NCBI RefSeq assembly: GCF_900115155.1
Contig: NZ_FOVM01000005.1
Coordinates: 223,313-287,312, forward strand
Origin: Mycetocola miduiensis
GTDB taxonomy: Bacteria; Actinomycetota; Actinomycetes; Actinomycetales; Microbacteriaceae
Length of the DNA: 64,000 nucleotides
Reading direction: 5' to 3'
Positions 53,298 to 63,639 of this stretch are shown here, in pieces; position 1 is the stretch's first letter, and every line of letters begins with the position of its first letter. The notes beneath the pieces were generated by a model. It was not told where the DNA came from. It saw only the letters and a program-made list of their open reading frames with translations, and ran no database searches. Position numbers and translations under genes: made by a program.

Positions 53298-53367
53298 AGG
53301 TATATCCCATACGAAGCTATTGATTTGGCTGATGCTCTATGTCACGATTGTTGAGGCCCGAGTTCGA

Positions 53368-53387
53368 TGCTCACAGAGAGGTGAGCA
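53368..53387. promoter_or_regulatory. 20-bp palindrome upstream of whiB1, candidate operator
   Basis: TGCTCAC-agagag-GTGAGCA is a perfect 7-bp inverted repeat about 100 bp before the whiB1 ATG. It is not a canonical CRP site (TGTGA-N6-TCACA), as the half-sites point the other way. A second imperfect palindrome, GACC-atatc-GGTC, lies near 53443-53456. Operator role is inference. Confidence 0.4.
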
Positions 53388-53483
53388 GATCCGACTTTTC
53401 TTCGTGATCGCCCTCTCTCCAGCTCGGCAATCCCTCATTTCCGACCATATCGGTCGTTTACCCTCATTCAAAGGAGCACCCGC

Positions 53484-53732
53484 ATGGACTGGCGCGATAA
53501 AGCCGCTTGCCTCACCGCCGACCCGGAACTTTTCTTCCCGGTAGGTAACACTGGGCCGGCAGTCGACCAGATCGACAAGGCCAAAGCCGTGTGCGGTCGT
53601 TGCACCGTCACCGAGATCTGCCTTCAGTACGCACTGGAGACCGGGCAGGATTCCGGCGTCTGGGGCGGACTGTCCGAGGACGAGCGTCGGGCTCTCAAGC
53701 GCCGCGCCGCGCGCGCACGCCGCGCTTCCTGA
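53484..53732 (+). CDS. whiB1: WhiB1-type iron-sulfur transcription factor
   Basis: 82 residues. The four cluster ligands C9, C37, C40 and C46 are spaced exactly as in mycobacterial WhiB1, and MDWR, DPELFFPVGN, TGQDSGVWGGLSEDERRALK match it closely. The GVWGG turn and basic C-terminus (RRAARARRAS) serve DNA binding. WhiB1 holds a nitric-oxide-sensitive [4Fe-4S] cluster and binds the main sigma factor. It is next to pdtaS, as in Mycobacterium. A good AAAGGAG site precedes it. Confidence 0.95.
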   Translation: MDWRDKAACLTADPELFFPVGNTGPAVDQIDKAKAVCGRCTVTEICLQYALETGQDSGVWGGLSEDERRALKRRAARARRAS

Positions 53733-53747
53733 CCGAAACCGCATCGA

Positions 53748-53777
53748 ACTCCCGGCCCGGTGGGCCGGGAGTTTTTT
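53748..53777 (+). terminator. Intrinsic terminator of whiB1
   Basis: ACTCCCGGCCC (53748-53758) and GGGCCGGGAGT (53762-53772) form a perfect 11-bp stem with a 3-nt loop, followed at once by TTTTT. It lies 16 bp after the whiB1 stop and 8 bp before the end of the convergent pdtaS gene. Confidence 0.95.
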
Positions 53778-53784
53778 GCGCCTT

Positions 53785-55278
53785 TCAGGACCGGGAGATC
53801 CAGCGCAGAGGAACTTCGATGGTCACCTCGGTGCCTGACCCCATCACGGTGTGCCAGTCGATGGTGCCGCTCAGTTCGCCCTGGATCAGCGTGCGGACGA
53901 TCTGCGTTCCGAGGCCGGTGCCGACCTTGCCTTCCTGCAGCCCCGCCCCGTTGTCGCGGACGAGGACCGTCAGTTGGTCTCCTGAACGGTCGGCGACGAT
54001 CTCCACTTCCCCGTCGCGCCCGGCGAGCCCGTGCTCGACGGCATTGGTGACCAGCTCGGTCAGGGCGAGGGCGAGCGGCGTCGCGTATGCGCTCGGCAGC
54101 ACACCGAACTCGCCCGTCTTGCGCGGGTGCACGGTCGTGTTGTGCGACGACGCGACTTCGGCGATCAGCATGAGAACGCGCTCGAAGACCTCGTCGAAGT
54201 TCACATCCTGGGTGAGGCCTTCGGAGAGCGTGTCGTGGACCACCGCGATGGCCGCCACTCGCCGCATGGCCTGGGTCAGCGCCTCACGCGCTTCGTCGGA
54301 GTGAGCGCGACGTCCCTGGATCCGCAGCAGCGACGCGACCGTCTGGAGGTTGTTCTTCACGCGGTGGTGGATCTCACGGATAGTCGCGTCCTTGGTGATC
54401 AATTCGCGTTCCTGGTGCCGCAGTTCGGACACGTCGCGGCAGAGGACGATGGCCCCGGCCCGTTCGCCCCGGTGGCGCAGCGGGATGGCTCTGAGCGACA
54501 CGGTCACTCCCCGAGCTTCGATGTCGGTGCGCCATGGGGCGCGGCCGGTGACGACGAGCGGCAGGGACTCATCGATGACCTGCTTGCCGGGGAGGATGAG
54601 GGTGGTCACTTCGGCGAGCGACTCGCCCTCGAGTTCATCGTTGAAGCCCATCCGGTTGAAAGCGGACAGGGCGTTCGGGCTGGCGAACGTCGTGGTGCCG
54701 TCGACGTCCAGGCGGATGAGGCCGTCTGACGCTCGGGGCGCTCCGCGCCGGGGTCCCGTTGGTGCCGAGAGGTCCGGGAAATCTCCCGTAGCGACCATCT
54801 CAAACAGGTCGTTCGCGCATTCGTTGAACGTCAACTCCTGGCGGCTGGGCGTCCGGGCTTCACCGAGGTTGGTGTGCCGGGTGAGCACGGCGACCGGCGT
54901 GGACGCGTTCTCGGGTGACGTCGCAGCGAGGCGTCGCACGACGGGAACAGCACGGACCCGCGTCGGGGTCTCTTCGTACCAGTCCGGCGCTGTGGAGTCG
55001 ATGATCCGCCCTGTCTCGTATGCCTCGGTGATCTGCGAGCGCCACTGCGGCTTGACGAGTTGACCGACAAAGTCCCGGTAGAACAGTGTCGCAGCGCTCG
55101 ACGGGCGGTAATGCGACACCGACATGAAGCTTCCGTCGCCGGTGGGAACCCACAGGACGATGTCGGCGAACGCGAGGTCGGCAAGGAGTTGCGCGTCGCC
55201 GACGAGCATGTGTAGCCAGTCGACATCCTCGTCTGTTGAGCGGCCGTTGGCGAGGACAAGGTCACTGAGCGTCGACAT
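53785..55278 (-). CDS. pdtaS: PdtaS-type sensor histidine kinase
   Basis: 497 residues, soluble. An N-terminal GAF-like domain (about 1-150) and a PAS domain (about 185-290, GLIRLDVDGTTTFASPNAL) precede a HisKA_2 dimerisation box with the phospho-His in IREIHHRVKNNLQTVASLL. The ATPase part has LALTELVTNAVEHGLAG, VLVRDNGAGL and GSGTEVTIEVPL. In Mycobacterium PdtaS signals to the RNA-binding regulator PdtaR and responds to metals, NO and c-di-GMP. PdtaR is not in this window. Convergent with whiB1. Confidence 0.92.
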   Translation of the reverse strand: MSTLSDLVLANGRSTDEDVDWLHMLVGDAQLLADLAFADIVLWVPTGDGSFMSVSHYRPSSAATLFYRDFVGQLVKPQWRSQITEAYETGRIIDSTAPDWYEETPTRVRAVPVVRRLAATSPENASTPVAVLTRHTNLGEARTPSRQELTFNECANDLFEMVATGDFPDLSAPTGPRRGAPRASDGLIRLDVDGTTTFASPNALSAFNRMGFNDELEGESLAEVTTLILPGKQVIDESLPLVVTGRAPWRTDIEARGVTVSLRAIPLRHRGERAGAIVLCRDVSELRHQERELITKDATIREIHHRVKNNLQTVASLLRIQGRRAHSDEAREALTQAMRRVAAIAVVHDTLSEGLTQDVNFDEVFERVLMLIAEVASSHNTTVHPRKTGEFGVLPSAYATPLALALTELVTNAVEHGLAGRDGEVEIVADRSGDQLTVLVRDNGAGLQEGKVGTGLGTQIVRTLIQGELSGTIDWHTVMGSGTEVTIEVPLRWISRS

Positions 55279-55328
55279 TCGTCCAGTCTATGGCCGCGTC
55301 CACTGCGTCGAAACGCAGTCGCGGGAGC

Positions 55329-56567
55329 TCAGTCGGCTCGGAGCGGGCGCATGAGGCGTCTCCTCCGAAGCGCCCTGCGCCGCGACACCGGAAGGGCCGG
55401 GGGCAGAATGCTGTCGGTGACGAGCCGGGAGATCGCGCCGAGCGCCGGTGACCGGGGGCTCACATCCCTCAGCGCCCGTCCGGCGAGGAGCGCGGCATCC
55501 GTTCCCCTGTCGTCGGACGGGACGAGTACGGGATCCTCGATACCACCGAAACGCTGCAGGGTCGCTCGAACCTGTCCGTTCGGGTTGAGCCCGACCACTC
55601 CGGCTCGCACCTTGTTGATCACCGTGAGGACGGGCCTGTCGTCGACCAGGTCGAGCAGATCCGGGTATGCCCGGAGGTAGCGGGCGAGACCGATCGGATC
55701 GGCCGCGCCGACGGCGACGACCCGGTCTGCCGCCCTCAGCGCCGCCAGGGTAGCGGCGTTACGCCGTGGGGCGAACAGGTCGCTGGAGATTTCCTCATCG
55801 TTCTCGAGGCTGAACCCGGTGTCGAGGATGACGTAGTCCGCCCAGCCGCGACACCGGGCGATGGTCCGGGTAACCCGGTCGGTGCTGATCTCCGGCCAGC
55901 GCGACGCCCGGGGGATGCCGGTGAGCACGGAAAGAGTCCCGCCATTCACCGCATACGGCTGGTGGATCCTGTCGAGTTCTGCGAGGGTGAGGGCGTTCTG
56001 GCCGGCGAGTCGGCAGGCCGCCGCGAACCCGGGTGCCTCGTCGAGCATGCCGAGGACGGGGGCGATCGACGCACTGTGGGTGTCGGCATCGACGAGGGCG
56101 ACGCTCGTGCCCGCTGCAGCGAGTTCGGTCGCCAGGCTGATCGCCACGGTGGTGCGTCCTGGCGCACCAGCTGGGCCCCACACGGCGAGGACCACGCCGG
56201 ATTTCGCCTCGGGAACCGCTGTTCCCCCTGCCGCTCCCCCTCGAACGACCTCGTCGACCAGGTCGAGGGGCGCATCGGCGTCAAGGACGTCGTAGAGACC
56301 GAGTGCCGCCGCGTTACGCCGTGCAGCGTCGGATCCGGCGAGTGCCACCACCCGGATGCCGCCGTCGTCACACGCCACCAGGAGTGCCGGGGTGAGCGTG
56401 TCGGCGCCTGCGGAGACCAGGAGGACGTCGGGGTGTGCGCCGGAAACGGCGAGAACCGGGTCGGTGAGGGGCCCGATCCTGACCTGTACACGATGCCCGC
56501 GTTCGACCAGCGCGGCGACGAGCCGGTCCTCGTCGTCCCGGTCGAGGAAGAAGGCCAGGTTCGCCAT
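55329..56567 (-). CDS. CpaE-like P-loop ATPase (MinD/ParA superfamily)
   Basis: 412 residues. A receiver-like N-terminal domain (1-115, MANLAFFLDRDDEDRLVAAL) without a phosphoacceptor is followed by a MinD/ParA ATPase. The deviant Walker A reads WGPAGAPGRTTVAISLA, and VALVDADTHSASIAP and ADYVILDTGFSLE serve as switch regions. This layout matches CpaE, which localises Flp/Tad pilus machines. Only a SAF-domain gene, not the rest of a tad cluster, lies next to it. Confidence 0.8.
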   Translation of the reverse strand: MANLAFFLDRDDEDRLVAALVERGHRVQVRIGPLTDPVLAVSGAHPDVLLVSAGADTLTPALLVACDDGGIRVVALAGSDAARRNAAALGLYDVLDADAPLDLVDEVVRGGAAGGTAVPEAKSGVVLAVWGPAGAPGRTTVAISLATELAAAGTSVALVDADTHSASIAPVLGMLDEAPGFAAACRLAGQNALTLAELDRIHQPYAVNGGTLSVLTGIPRASRWPEISTDRVTRTIARCRGWADYVILDTGFSLENDEEISSDLFAPRRNAATLAALRAADRVVAVGAADPIGLARYLRAYPDLLDLVDDRPVLTVINKVRAGVVGLNPNGQVRATLQRFGGIEDPVLVPSDDRGTDAALLAGRALRDVSPRSPALGAISRLVTDSILPPALPVSRRRALRRRRLMRPLRAD

Positions 56568-56570
56568 GGG

Positions 56571-57170
56571 TCAGCCGGCCGGAACGATCGAAATGGCGCT
56601 CTCGCCAGCGATTGCGGCGAGGAGAAGGGCGACGGTGCCCGTCGGAACCAGGAGCTCCACGGTGTTGGCAGCGCCGGAGGAAACCAGCCCCTGCTGCTCG
56701 ATCACCTCAACGACGCTTGCCCCGCCCACAACGACCACGGGAGGCGCGAACGAGCCGTCCTCGGCGCGCTCCGCCGCCCACACGTCCACAAGCGACCCGG
56801 TCTCCACCGACCCCGGCAGTCGAATGGCCGATTCGACGACGACGGCCCGAACCTGCACATGGGCACTCGATTTCACCGCTGAAAGCGGGACGATCTCACC
56901 TTCGAAGACGGTGCGGGTCACCACGAGTCCCCCGTCAGGAACACGGGCAAGATAGCGGGCATCCGCTTTGTCGAGGCGGACATGGGCGACGTCGAGGTCG
57001 TCTTCGGAGAGGGTGTCACCGACGGAGAGGGTCGACGCCGCGACGAGCACGGGGCTTGACCGGTCTGCCGCATCGACGACGACCCACACCCCGGCGACGG
57101 AAGCGAGGATCAGCCCCGCACCGACGACGACGCGCGGGTCGATTGCACGCAACCGAAAGCGCCCTTTCAT
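56571..57170 (-). CDS. SAF-domain membrane-anchored protein (CpaB/RcpC-like)
   Basis: 199 residues. A single membrane helix at about 11-33 (VVVGAGLILASVAGVWVVVD) precedes an extracytoplasmic SAF domain (LVAASTLSVGDTLSEDDLDVAHVRL ... VVTRTVFEGEIVPLSAV), as in CpaB/RcpC and FlgA. The rest is strand-rich. It lies 3 bp before the CpaE-like gene, so both are translated from one message. The pair looks like two elements of a pilus-assembly-like system without pilin or secretion ATPase genes nearby. Confidence 0.8.
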   Translation of the reverse strand: MKGRFRLRAIDPRVVVGAGLILASVAGVWVVVDAADRSSPVLVAASTLSVGDTLSEDDLDVAHVRLDKADARYLARVPDGGLVVTRTVFEGEIVPLSAVKSSAHVQVRAVVVESAIRLPGSVETGSLVDVWAAERAEDGSFAPPVVVVGGASVVEVIEQQGLVSSGAANTVELLVPTGTVALLLAAIAGESAISIVPAG

Positions 57171-57298
57171 GGAACCTCCTGACCTGGGCCACCGCCGAAC
57201 CGGCTGCGGCGTTGTCTCATCGTGCCAAGATCCCGGACCTGCCGAGAAAGTTATCCACAGTTGGCTCGGAAAGGAATCCGGAGCGGAATAATCGATCC

Positions 57299-57586
57299 AT
57301 GGATACGGTCTCCTCGGACTCCGTCGGGCGCTTCCTCACAGTGGCCGACACGGCGGATATCCTGAACATCTCTCCTTCCGAAGTGGTCGAACTCGTGCGC
57401 TCCGCCGAGTTGCCGGCCATCTCTGTCGGGTCCCCGAGCCGCTGGCGCATCGAGCGCACGGTCCTCGAGGCGTACATCGAGACCAAGTATGAGGAGACAC
57501 GACGGATGGGGCTCTGGCAGGAGTCCGATCTCGCCAGCCTGCCCGAGGTCTCCAACGGCACGATCCGTCGCCCGGAAGATCCCTGA
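57299..57586 (+). CDS. Helix-turn-helix (excisionase/MerR-like) DNA-binding protein
   Basis: 95 residues from ATG 57299. The winged helix-turn-helix (about 10-60) reads FLTVADTADILNISPSEVVELVRSAELPAIS, then the RWRIERTVLEAYIE segment, typical of the BldC/excisionase group. The acidic C-terminus (WQESDLASLPEV) may contact a partner. No recombinase is nearby, so a regulatory role similar to BldC is more likely than excision. A TTATCCACA sequence lies 40 bp upstream. Divergent from the SAF gene. Confidence 0.82.
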   Translation: MDTVSSDSVGRFLTVADTADILNISPSEVVELVRSAELPAISVGSPSRWRIERTVLEAYIETKYEETRRMGLWQESDLASLPEVSNGTIRRPEDP

Positions 57587-57618
57587 CCGCAGTTCGATCA
57601 GCCCAGAGTTCGATCAGC

Positions 57619-58224
57619 TCAGAGTTCGATCAGCCCGATTCCGCCGATCGGCACGATCCGCAGGTGGCTGACGTTCCGTTCCCTGCGCGGCGCACCGTGC
57701 TCGTGGACGGCAAGATCGACATGGTCGCCGCCGACCCGGTCGAGCGTTCCGCCGTGTACCGACCCTGCGTTCCTGGCATCGTGGAGGCGCACGTAGACCC
57801 TGCGCCTGCACAGATCCCTGAGCACGAAACCCAACCCGATGCGGTCGCTGAGGCGCGGGCCGCGTTCCTCCCTTTCCGGCACCGCCAGGCTCCTCGTCAG
57901 GCTCGCTTTCGGCAGCAGCATCCCGGTGATCGCGTTCAGCGGGACAATGCATGCGCCGGACGTCCCATCCCCCAACCGCAGGTCGCCAGACATCCAGTCC
58001 CGTCCGAACGCCTGCGGGAGCACGACGATCGTGGAGCCGGTGACCAGTTCGAGGACGACCTCGCTGCGTGGGCCTGGTTTCCCTGAGAAGGTCTGCAGCC
58101 GGTCGCGAAGGGTGAGCCGGCCCAGCCGAAGCCGGTGATCCTCGGCACGCCGGTCCTGCTCTTCCGCGTGCAACTCGTGTTCGAGCTGGCTTTCGAGGTC
58201 GTCAAAGAGGCTGTCCCAGCGCAT
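57619..58224 (-). CDS. Conserved actinobacterial hypothetical protein
   Basis: 201 residues from ATG 58224 (MRWDSLFDDLESQLEHELHAEE); the frame runs on upstream but that part is not protein-like. The N-terminal 35 residues are a charged helix. The rest alternates strands and short turns (LELVTGSTIVVLPQAF, CIVPLNAITGML, LHDARNAGSVHGGTLDRVG). I do not recognise a family with known function. Genes like it are found near the secA/Rv3235 region in related genomes, from memory. Cytoplasmic. Confidence 0.72.
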   Translation of the reverse strand: MRWDSLFDDLESQLEHELHAEEQDRRAEDHRLRLGRLTLRDRLQTFSGKPGPRSEVVLELVTGSTIVVLPQAFGRDWMSGDLRLGDGTSGACIVPLNAITGMLLPKASLTRSLAVPEREERGPRLSDRIGLGFVLRDLCRRRVYVRLHDARNAGSVHGGTLDRVGGDHVDLAVHEHGAPRRERNVSHLRIVPIGGIGLIEL

Positions 58225-58508
58225 GCAGAGGAGAGTAGCGACTCCGTTCCCCGCCCCGGGGGAGTTATCCACAAATCGAAAAGTGGGGTTTACAAGTGAC
58301 ACAGGGCGCTGGAAAAGTAGCTCGACATAACACGCCCCTGAACGGGGGAAGAACCGCTGACGCAGGCCATGCGTGTGCCCGAAAGCAGGCATCCTGTCAC
58401 CGAGCGAAACGTCGCGCGCGGGATGTGACGTTGAGCTTCCAGGCCCCCCGGCCGCCGTGCCCTCCCCGACCTGGTTGTTTTCGTCGCACGTTTCCAGCGG
58501 AGCCACGC

Positions 58509-58961
58509 ATGAACTCCCCGACCGCCGGTGAGCCGGCATCCCACGCCCGGGCCTCCGGGCAGGCACATCTCCCGTTCGACCCTGAGCAGTTCTTCGGCAG
58601 GCAGACGACGCCGACCGACGAACTTCCGCCGCCTGAGCCGTTGCTGGAGAACCTGACGCGCTGTGTGATGGAGGTTCTCGCCGGCGCAAGGGAACTCGAC
58701 CAGCTCGCGCGGTGGATCTCCGAGGACGTTTACAAGCATCTGCTGAAACGGCAGGTGGTGTCAGCACGGGCGCGGCAGGTGAAGGGCCTGCAAGCGGTTC
58801 GCCCGATCCTGAAGATCGGCCACATCACGCTCTTCGAACCGCGCGATGGTGTGGTGGAGGCCGTCGTGATGGTGCACCAGCGCACCCGGTCGCGTGCCGT
58901 GGCCATCCGTCTGGAGGGCATGGATCACCGCTGGCGGGCGACGGCCATCTCGGTGCTGTGA
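58509..58961 (+). CDS. Rv3235 family protein
   Basis: 150 residues from ATG 58509. The N-terminus is low-complexity (Ala/Pro/Gln to about residue 42). The conserved part begins with LENLTRCVMEVLAGARELDQLARWISEDVY and continues ARARQVKGLQAVRPILKIGHITLFEPRDGVVEAVVMVHQ. This matches the small actinobacterial family named after Rv3235, located two to five genes from secA1 in mycobacteria. Function unknown; SecA-adjacent position is conserved. Its stop codon lies in an 11-bp tandem repeat. Confidence 0.78.
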   Translation: MNSPTAGEPASHARASGQAHLPFDPEQFFGRQTTPTDELPPPEPLLENLTRCVMEVLAGARELDQLARWISEDVYKHLLKRQVVSARARQVKGLQAVRPILKIGHITLFEPRDGVVEAVVMVHQRTRSRAVAIRLEGMDHRWRATAISVL

Positions 58962-58984
58962 CGGTGCTGTGACGGTGCTGTGAC
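58951..58984. repeat. 11-bp tandem repeat, three copies
   Basis: CGGTGCTGTGA occurs three times in a row; the first copy contains the Rv3235-family stop codon. Because 11 is not a multiple of three, change in copy number would not lengthen the protein as long as the first stop is kept. Confidence 0.85.
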
Positions 58985-59012
58985 GGGCCTCACACCGACC
59001 GCCCCCAACGAA

Positions 59013-59050
59013 ACACCGCCCCGGACCGGCGAACCAGTTCGGGGCGGTGT
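59013..59050 (-). terminator. Terminator of secA
   Basis: ACACCGCCCCG (59013-59023) is perfectly complementary to CGGGGCGGTGT (59040-59050) with a 16-nt loop. On the minus strand it begins 18 bp after the secA stop and is followed by TTCGTT. It may also end the convergent Rv3235-family transcript. Confidence 0.75.
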
Positions 59051-59068
59051 CCAAGCGGGCGAGCCGCC

Positions 59069-61882
<2,814 letters not shown>

Positions 61883-62040
61883 GTATTGAACTCCACTTTG
61901 CTCTCGGGCACGTTGTCCCACGTGCGGCCGCGCGGAATGCGCGGGGTGGTCGACAGGCTGTCGCGCAATCGACCGTTTCCATGTTAGTCCGGGTCGGGGT
62001 GGGAGCATCCTGAATCCGGGTGGATCCCCCCTCAACGCGG

Positions 62041-62075
62041 TTCACGCGGGTGCCCCTGTGGAGCACCCGCGTGAA
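62041..62075. terminator. 13-bp perfect hairpin between hpf and secA
   Basis: TTCACGCGGGTGC (62041-62053) and GCACCCGCGTGAA (62063-62075) form a perfect stem around 9 nt. It lies 12 bp after the hpf stop, in position to end or attenuate that transcript before secA. The minus strand lacks a T-run after the stem, while the plus strand has GTTTT. Its core CGCGGGTG...CACCCGCG resembles the window's repeat family. Confidence 0.6.
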
Positions 62076-62086
62076 GTTTTCGCTGT

Positions 62087-62749
62087 TTAGGCCCGTTTCC
62101 TCTCGGCCCCGGATTCATCGCCGAGTCCGATGACCCCATAGTCCCAGCCCTTGCGACGGTAGACGACGCTCGGGCGATCGTTCTTCGCGTCGACGAAGAG
62201 GAAGAACGAGTGCCCGACGAGTTCCATTCGGTCGACGGCTTCGTCGACGGTCATGAACTCGGCCGGAAACACCTTTTCACGGATGACGACCGGGCAGTAC
62301 TCGTCGTCATCCTTTGCCTGCTCATCGAGAACAGGAACGGTGCCGGTGGCCACGCGATCGATCGTGTCGATGTCGGCGGGCTGAAGGTCGATACCGCTGA
62401 ATCCGGCGGCACTCGCGGCCGAAAGCGATGTCCGGCGTTTGCCACGAAGGACCTTTTTGCGGTCCTTCGCCCGTCTCACCTGTTCGAGCAGTTTGGCGAT
62501 TGCCAGATCGAAGGCTACGTACTTGTCGGAACCGGCCGCTTCAGCGCGGACGAGAGGGCCGGGACCGATGAGCATGAGTTCCACGCGGTCATCGCCCGGT
62601 TTGCCACTCTTCTCATGGTGCCGGCTGACCTTGACCTCGAATGCGAGGGCCCGGTCCGACAGATGGGCGATTTTTTCCGACTTTTCTTCTACGTAATCGC
62701 GGAAGCGATCCGTGAGTCCCAGGCCTTGTCCGACAATGTTTGTTTCCAC
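62087..62749 (-). CDS. hpf: Long-form ribosome hibernation promoting factor
   Basis: 220 residues from GTG 62749, with GGGAGG seven bases upstream. Residues 1-100 are the ribosome-binding domain (NIVGQGLGLTDRFRDYVEEKSEKI ... VELMLIGPGPLVRAEAAG). A linker follows, then the C-terminal dimerisation domain (VIREKVFPAEFMTVDEAVDRMELVGHSFFLFVDA ... VVYRRKGWDYGVIGL). It makes 100S ribosomes in stationary phase. Together with comF and secA it keeps the gene order seen in many actinobacteria. Confidence 0.95.
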   Translation of the reverse strand: METNIVGQGLGLTDRFRDYVEEKSEKIAHLSDRALAFEVKVSRHHEKSGKPGDDRVELMLIGPGPLVRAEAAGSDKYVAFDLAIAKLLEQVRRAKDRKKVLRGKRRTSLSAASAAGFSGIDLQPADIDTIDRVATGTVPVLDEQAKDDDEYCPVVIREKVFPAEFMTVDEAVDRMELVGHSFFLFVDAKNDRPSVVYRRKGWDYGVIGLGDESGAERKRA

Positions 62750-62845
62750 GTCAACCTCCCAGATCAGGCGTGCCGCCCCAAATATCCAGGGCGGTCCTTT
62801 CGCGCCTTTAGCCCCCACCGTAGTCCGGGGCGCCCGATAAGTCAC

Positions 62846-63541
62846 TCAACCGAGTGGAACTCGTCCGACACGCCGTACGCGTTTCGGCGTGGCCGCGATG
62901 ACGGCAGCGCCGAGAACCGATGCGCCTGCGGCGGCGAGCGCCCGCCTCGATTCGAGGAGGGTGGCGCCGGTCGTGACGACATCGTCGACGAGCAGAAAGC
63001 ACCGGCCGGACACGGTTCCGCGGTGCCGCAGGGAAGAACCGAGGTTGTGTTTTCGCTCCTCGAGCGTGAGACCGATCTGGTCGGCCGGCTGTCGCCGCCA
63101 GGCCAGCGGATGCTCGAGCGCGAGCCCGGTTTTCCGGACGACGACGTCGACGGGCCGGTACCCCCTGCGCCGGTAGGCGGCGCGGGACGAGGGCAGTGCT
63201 GCAAGGGCGACGGAGCGGGGAGGGTCCGGTAGTTCGGACAACTCGAGAAGGGCAGCGTCGATGGCGCGGACGAGGATGCCGGCAAGGTGCCCGGCCGCGT
63301 CCGTTCTCTGCTCGTTTTTCAGAGCGAGGATCGTACGCCTGGCAACATCCGTGTATTCGGTGCCCGCCCACACCGGAAACCCCGATTCGATCTCGCGACG
63401 GCTCACAACTCCGGCCATCCGTTCGTCGCAGGCCTCGCAGACGGCGGCGCCGGCGACGCCGCAGCCCGCGCAGGCGATGGGGACGAGAACGGCGAGCGCT
63501 TCCCGTGCGGCGGCGGTGAGCCGATCCCAGCCAGGGTTCAT
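62846..63541 (-). CDS. comF: ComF family phosphoribosyltransferase-like protein
   Basis: 231 residues. A zinc-ribbon N-terminus has CAGCG and CEAC. The PRT domain has AALPSSRAAYRRRGYRPVDVVV, GLTLEERKHNLGSSLRHRG and the PRPP loop FLLVDDVVTTGATLLESRRAL. ComF proteins take part in DNA uptake or repair in competent bacteria; the actinobacterial role is not established. It is followed by hpf after a 96-bp gap on the same strand. Confidence 0.92.
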   Translation of the reverse strand: MNPGWDRLTAAAREALAVLVPIACAGCGVAGAAVCEACDERMAGVVSRREIESGFPVWAGTEYTDVARRTILALKNEQRTDAAGHLAGILVRAIDAALLELSELPDPPRSVALAALPSSRAAYRRRGYRPVDVVVRKTGLALEHPLAWRRQPADQIGLTLEERKHNLGSSLRHRGTVSGRCFLLVDDVVTTGATLLESRRALAAAGASVLGAAVIAATPKRVRRVGRVPLG

Positions 63542-63639
63542 TCGTCCACAGTGTCGGCTTTGGGCCTCGGCGAACGAGGACAGTGGACTCTGGGGAAAAG
63601 TGAGCGGCGGGGGAACGTGGTGGAGGGGCGGCGCGCGTG

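Noticed and set aside
57299..57586. Excisionase of an integrated element
   Set aside because: No integrase, attachment site or phage gene lies nearby; a BldC-like regulator is more plausible.
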